Shown here: positions 60,664 through 64,000 of the stretch, piece by piece
Layout of the letters: each line of letters opens with the position of its first letter
Position numbering within the stretch: position 1 is the first letter of the stretch
Assembly: GCF_020400585.1 (NCBI RefSeq)
Contig: NZ_JAINVF010000005.1
Span: forward strand, 248,001-312,000
DNA: 64,000 nt
Reading direction: 5' to 3'
Origin: Streptomyces sp. NK08204
Lineage (GTDB): Bacteria; Actinomycetota; Actinomycetes; Streptomycetales; Streptomycetaceae
Notes under the pieces: model-generated
Database searches by the model: none
The model's input: only the letters and a program-made list of their open reading frames with translations
What the model was told of the DNA's origin: nothing
Program-made: the position numbers and the translations under genes

Positions 60664-62028
60664 TCAGGCGTCGAGAACCTTCGCCAATGCCTCCAGCGCC
60701 TCGGGGTAGGACCGCTCCCTGGGCGTGCCGTAGCCGACGACCAGGCCCTGCGGGCGGTCCCTGCCGGGCGTGTGCCAGTACTTGCCGAGGGCGCCGAGCG
60801 CGAGTCCCTCCGCCTCGGCTCGGGCCAGTACCGCGGCCTCGTCGGGCACGTCGATCAGCGCGTGCAGCCCCGCCGCCACCCCGCGCACGGGCCTGCGGGC
60901 CCCGAGCCGCTCCAGCAGTTGGTCGCGGCGGCGCCGGTAGCGCAGCCGGCAGGCGCGCACGTGCCGGTCGTAGGCGTGGCTGTCGATCAGCTCGGCGAGC
61001 GCGAGCTGGCCGATGGTCTCGGTGTGGTGGTCGCTGTGCAGTTTGGCGTCGGCGACCGCGTCCGCCAGATGCGGCGGCAGCACCATCCAGCCGAGCCGCA
61101 GCGCGGGCCCGAGCGTCTTGGAGGCGGTGCCCAAGTAGACCACCTGCCCCGGCGCCATGCCCTGCACGGCACCCACCGGCTGCCGGTCGTAGCGGAACTC
61201 GCCGTCGTAGTCGTCCTCGACGAGGAGCCCGCCGCGCGTGCGTGCCCAGTCGGTGAGTGCCCGGCGCCGCTCGGGGTGCAGGGTGACACCGGTCGGGTAC
61301 TGGTGGGCCGGGGTGACCACCACGGCGGCCACGTCGCCCAGCGCGTCGGGCCGGACCCCACGCGCGTCGACCGGCACCGGCAGCACGGTCCCGCCGTTGC
61401 GCCGCACCACCTCCCGGTGGAAGGGCAGCCCGGGGTCCTCCATGGCCAGGGTGGCGCCGTCCAGCACGCGCGTGAGGAGCGCGAGCCCCTGGACGTAGCC
61501 GGAGGTGATGACGATGCTCTCGGGCGGCGCGAGCACTCCGCGGGCCCGCCCCAGATAGCCGGACAGCGCGGTGCGCAGTTCGATCCGGCCGCGCGGATCG
61601 CCGTAGTCGTACGCCAGGGAGGGTGCCGTGGCGATGGCGCGGCGCAGGGCGCGCAGCCAGGCCGCCGCCGGAAAGGCGCCGACGTCCGGGCTGCCGGGGC
61701 GCAGGTCGAAACGCGGGGTACGTGTGCCTGCGTGCGTCTGCGGTGCCTCGGAGCTGGGGGAGGGCAGCGAGGCGACCCGGGTGCCCGAGCCCTGCCGGGC
61801 CACCAGGTATCCCTCGGCGACCAGTTGGTCGTACGCGGCCTTGGCCGTGCCGCGCGAGATGCCGAGTTCCGCGGCGAGCCGCCGGGTGGCCGGGAGCCGC
61901 GTCCCGGGGGCCAGCCGTCCGTCCCGTACGGCGTCCCGCAGCGCCTTCTCCAGGCCTGCGCGCCGCCCCGCCGACGCGTCGGGTTCCAGATGCAGGTCGA
62001 CACCGATGCCGGACCAGAAGTCGTTCAT
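60664..62028 (-). CDS. MocR/PdxR-type regulator (GntR HTH + aminotransferase domain)
   Basis: A 454-residue PLP-dependent regulator. The N-terminal GntR winged helix is GLEKALRDAVRDGRLAPGTR with LPATRRLAAELGISRGTAKA. The fold-type I aminotransferase domain begins near residue 110, with the PLP lysine in GTASKTLGPALRLGW. PdxR-type members activate pyridoxal-phosphate synthesis genes; other MocR proteins control GABA or taurine use. The target cannot be told here, and no pdx genes adjoin. GGTGGGGGG precedes the ATG. Three TCATGA repeats lie across and upstream of the start (62025, 62042, 62058). Confidence 0.9.
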   Translation of the reverse strand: MNDFWSGIGVDLHLEPDASAGRRAGLEKALRDAVRDGRLAPGTRLPATRRLAAELGISRGTAKAAYDQLVAEGYLVARQGSGTRVASLPSPSSEAPQTHAGTRTPRFDLRPGSPDVGAFPAAAWLRALRRAIATAPSLAYDYGDPRGRIELRTALSGYLGRARGVLAPPESIVITSGYVQGLALLTRVLDGATLAMEDPGLPFHREVVRRNGGTVLPVPVDARGVRPDALGDVAAVVVTPAHQYPTGVTLHPERRRALTDWARTRGGLLVEDDYDGEFRYDRQPVGAVQGMAPGQVVYLGTASKTLGPALRLGWMVLPPHLADAVADAKLHSDHHTETIGQLALAELIDSHAYDRHVRACRLRYRRRRDQLLERLGARRPVRGVAAGLHALIDVPDEAAVLARAEAEGLALGALGKYWHTPGRDRPQGLVVGYGTPRERSYPEALEALAKVLDA

Positions 62029-62063
62029 GATCCCCCCACCATCATGATTCCCCACTGTCATGA
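62025..62063. promoter_or_regulatory. Three TCATGA repeats at the mocR-like start (probable operator)
   Basis: TCATGA at 62025-62030, 62042-62047 and 62058-62063, spaced 17 and 16 bp. The first overlaps the start codon. MocR regulators bind direct or inverted repeats near their own gene, so autoregulation is likely. Confidence 0.6.
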
Positions 62064-62077
62064 ACGCCCGCATGTGA

Positions 62078-62109
62078 AATGGCCGGGTACCCACCGGTAC
62101 CCGGCCATT
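62078..62109 (-). terminator. Terminator of the aminopeptidase P gene
   Basis: AATGGCCGGGTACC (62078-62091) and its exact complement GGTACCCGGCCATT (62096-62109) enclose a 4-nt loop, 10 bp downstream of the gene end on the minus strand. Confidence 0.9.
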
Positions 62110-62119
62110 CCGTCCGGCG

Positions 62120-63604
62120 TCAGCCCTTCAGGGACGCCATCCATTCCTCGACCTCGTCCGAACGCCGGGGCAGCCCGGCACTCAGGTTCCGGTTGCCGTC
62201 CGCGGTGACGAGGATGTCGTCCTCGATACGGACGCCGATGCCGCGGTACTCCTCGGGGACCGTCAGGTCGTCGGCCTGGAAGTACAGGCCCGGCTCGACG
62301 GTGAGGACCATGCCGGGCTCCAGCGTGCCGTCCACGTACGTCTCGGTCCGGGCGGCGGCGCAGTCGTGGACGTCCATGCCGAGCATGTGGCCGGTGCCGT
62401 GCAGGGTCCAGCGGCGCTGCAGGCCGAGTTCCAGGACGCGCTCCACCGGGCCCTCGACCAGGCCCCACTCGACGATCTTCTCGGCGAGCACCCGCTGGGC
62501 GGCGTCGTGGAAGTCGCGGAACTTGGCGCCCGGCTTCACCGCCGCGATGCCGGCCTCCTGGGCCTCGTAGACGGCGTCGTAGATCTTCTTCTGGATCTCG
62601 CTGAACGTGCCGTTGACGGGCAGCGTGCGCGTGACGTCGGCGGTGTAGAGGGTGTGCGTCTCCACGCCCGCGTCCAGCAGGAGCAGGTCGCCGGAGCGGA
62701 CCGGGCCGTCGTTGCGCACCCAGTGCAGCGTGCAGGCGTGCGGGCCGGCCGCGCAGATGGAGCCGTAGCCGACGTCGTTGCCCTCCACGCGCGCGCGGAG
62801 GAAGAACGTGCCCTCGATGTAGCGCTCGGAGGTCGCCTCGGCCTTGTCGAGGACCCTGACGACGTCCTCGAAGCCGCGGACCGTCGAGTCGACGGCCTTC
62901 TGCAGCTCGCCGATCTCGAACTCGTCCTTGACCAGCCGGGCCTCGGAGAGGAAGACGCGCAGTTCCTCGTCGCGCTCGGCGGTGACCTTGTCGGTCAGCG
63001 CGGCCTCGATGCCGGCGTCGTAGCCACGCACCACGCGCACCGGGCCGGTGGCCTCCTTCAGCTTCTCCGCCAGCTCGCGGACGTCGGCGGCCGGGATGCC
63101 GTAGAGCGCCTCGGACTCGGTGAGCGAGTGGCGGCGGCCGACCCACAGCTCGCCCTGGCCGGAGAGCCAGAACTCGCCGTTCTCGCGGTCGGAGCGGGGC
63201 AGCAGGTAGATCGTCGCCTCATGGCCGCCGGTGGTGGGCTCCAGCACCAGGACGCCGTCCTCGGTCTGGTTGCCGGTGAGGTAGGCGTACTCGACGGACG
63301 AGCGGAAGGGGTACTCGGTGTCGTTCGAGCGGGTCTTCAGGTTGCCCGCGGGCACGACCAGGCGCTCGCCCGGGAAGCGGGCGGAGAGCGCGGCGCGGCG
63401 GCGCGCGGTCTCGGCGGCCTGCTCGATCGGCTTCAGGTCACGCAGCTCGGTGTCGGCCCAGCCCGACTTCATGTTCTCGGCCAGCTCGTCGGAGACGCCC
63501 GGGTACAGGCCGTTCTTCCGCTGCTTGATGGGCTCCTCGGACTCGGTCTCCGGGCCCTCCGCGGTAGCGGAGTCGGGGACAGCCGGGTTGAGCTCGTCGG
63601 ACAC
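62120..63604 (-). CDS. pepP: Xaa-Pro aminopeptidase (aminopeptidase P)
   Basis: A 494-residue M24B metallopeptidase that removes N-terminal residues ahead of proline. The N-terminal creatinase-like domain (RRAALSARFPGERLVVPAGN) is present. The catalytic domain has the two metal Asp residues in DAGVETHTLYTADVTRTLPV, His in HGTGHMLGMDVHD, and Glu residues in VLTVEPGLYF and GIGVRIEDDILVT. GTG 63604 follows AGGAGG; a frame open to 63685 lacks support. Unlike the shorter M24 homologue at 44268, it is full length. A strong terminator follows. Confidence 0.95.
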   Translation of the reverse strand: MSDELNPAVPDSATAEGPETESEEPIKQRKNGLYPGVSDELAENMKSGWADTELRDLKPIEQAAETARRRAALSARFPGERLVVPAGNLKTRSNDTEYPFRSSVEYAYLTGNQTEDGVLVLEPTTGGHEATIYLLPRSDRENGEFWLSGQGELWVGRRHSLTESEALYGIPAADVRELAEKLKEATGPVRVVRGYDAGIEAALTDKVTAERDEELRVFLSEARLVKDEFEIGELQKAVDSTVRGFEDVVRVLDKAEATSERYIEGTFFLRARVEGNDVGYGSICAAGPHACTLHWVRNDGPVRSGDLLLLDAGVETHTLYTADVTRTLPVNGTFSEIQKKIYDAVYEAQEAGIAAVKPGAKFRDFHDAAQRVLAEKIVEWGLVEGPVERVLELGLQRRWTLHGTGHMLGMDVHDCAAARTETYVDGTLEPGMVLTVEPGLYFQADDLTVPEEYRGIGVRIEDDILVTADGNRNLSAGLPRRSDEVEEWMASLKG

Positions 63605-63869
63605 GTGATCCTCCTCGATACGCCATGTGATCTCCCCCGGGGCCCGCGACGCCCGTGCTTGTGGCCGAGCGGGGACCTCCATCATCGTACGGTCGTACTG
63701 GAGTGGGAGCGGGGGCGGATGACCTGTTATGCCCGGTCATTACAGCCTGGGCGGGGTACGCCCGCGCGCATCGGTCGCGTGGCCCGTCGCGCACCTGTCA
63801 CGCCGGCCCGCCGCGCCCTCTTGTCGCATCTCTCGCGTGCGCCTGGCAGCCGGGCGGCGGCTGTCGCCG
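63605..63869. promoter_or_regulatory. Upstream region of pepP
   Basis: 265 bp between the pepP start and the end of the next gene on the same strand. It includes an imperfect inverted repeat CGTACGGTCGTAC at 63687-63699 and probably holds the pepP promoter. No gene is seen. Confidence 0.45.
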
Positions 63870-64000
63870 TCAGTCGAAGCGGACCGCCAGCAGGACCACG
63901 TCCTCCTCGCTGTCGGTGGTGTCCAGCCCGTCCGGCAGGAGGGTGCGCAGGACGTGGTCGGCGAGGGCTCCGGGGTCGCGGCGCACCGTGCGGGGCGTGT
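63870..64000 (-). CDS. C-terminal end of a PP2C-type (SpoIIE/RsbU-like) phosphatase
   Basis: The last 43 residues of a protein that continues beyond the right edge. RRDPGALADHVLRTLLPDGL followed by EEDVVLLAVRFD is the characteristic end of PP2C-type serine phosphatases that regulate sigma factors in actinobacteria (the D-D-V/A-L-L-A/V-V-R motif). The stop TGA is at 63870-63872. Domains upstream cannot be seen. Confidence 0.8.
   Translation of the reverse strand, partial: TPRTVRRDPGALADHVLRTLLPDGLDTTDSEEDVVLLAVRFD

Overview
The window is high-GC actinobacterial DNA and reads as a Streptomyces chromosome core segment on one side of oriC. The evidence is extreme third-position GC, leaderless or GTG starts, repeated Streptomyces-type parS sites (GTTTCACGTGAAAC), Streptomyces-only developmental genes (ssgR, ssgA), and a gene order that, from memory, follows S. 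coelicolor from about SCO3900 to SCO3970. oriC itself is not in the window. No rRNA, tRNA, CRISPR array or intact mobile element was seen.

Layout. 1-8.2 kb: a PadR regulator (cut by the left edge) with a 23-bp operator palindrome, a class A penicillin-binding protein, a GT87 membrane glycosyltransferase, then an alanine-racemase-like gene and a FemX-like ligase in one operon. 8.2-13.6 kb: rpsF-ssb-rpsR-rplI, a MATE exporter on the other strand, and dnaB preceded by a group of DnaA-box-like sequences. 13.6-22.8 kb: a serine hydrolase, GNAT enzymes, a MarR/MFS divergent pair, a HAD phosphatase, a scar holding a frameshifted globin remnant and a transposase tail, a NUDIX hydrolase, ptpA with a PLP lyase, and small membrane and cupin proteins. 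23.2-24.8 kb: ssgR-ssgA, controlling sporulation septation. 24.9-26.9 kb: a TPP riboswitch and thiC. 27-32 kb: a membrane protein, a metallophosphatase, a LacI regulator and a hisC-type aminotransferase. 32.6-39 kb: a Rex operator and cydA-cydB-cydCD (cytochrome bd oxidase and its assembly exporter). 39-45.1 kb: a HAD phosphatase, an LLM oxidoreductase, KptA, a low-GC decayed stretch with a MerR remnant, an alpha/beta-hydrolase-SDR fusion and an M24 peptidase homologue. 45.4-49 kb: a four-gene ABC exporter cluster (ATPase-permease-ATPase-permease). 49.3-52.9 kb: a second HAD phosphatase, serS, a second strong DnaA-box cluster, and pheA. 53-59.3 kb: an extracytoplasmic copper-handling operon (membrane protein, YcnI, Sco, PCuAC, CopC-CopD fusion, Tat-exported DyP peroxidase). 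59.5-64 kb: an RsbW-like ATPase, a GNAT enzyme, a MocR regulator, aminopeptidase P and the end of a PP2C-type phosphatase.

The most interesting layer is not the genes but the chromosome-maintenance sites threaded through them. There are seven exact and three one-mismatch parS sites. Some lie inside terminators, one inside the P3 arm of a riboswitch, one at a gene junction where it forms a hairpin, and two inside proteins (encoding FHVK or FHGK). In addition there are three groups of DnaA-box-like 9-mers outside oriC. The copper operon with its Met/His repeat membrane protein, and the globin/transposase scar, also deserve a second look. All functional calls rest on reading the sequence and on remembered family knowledge; no search was run.
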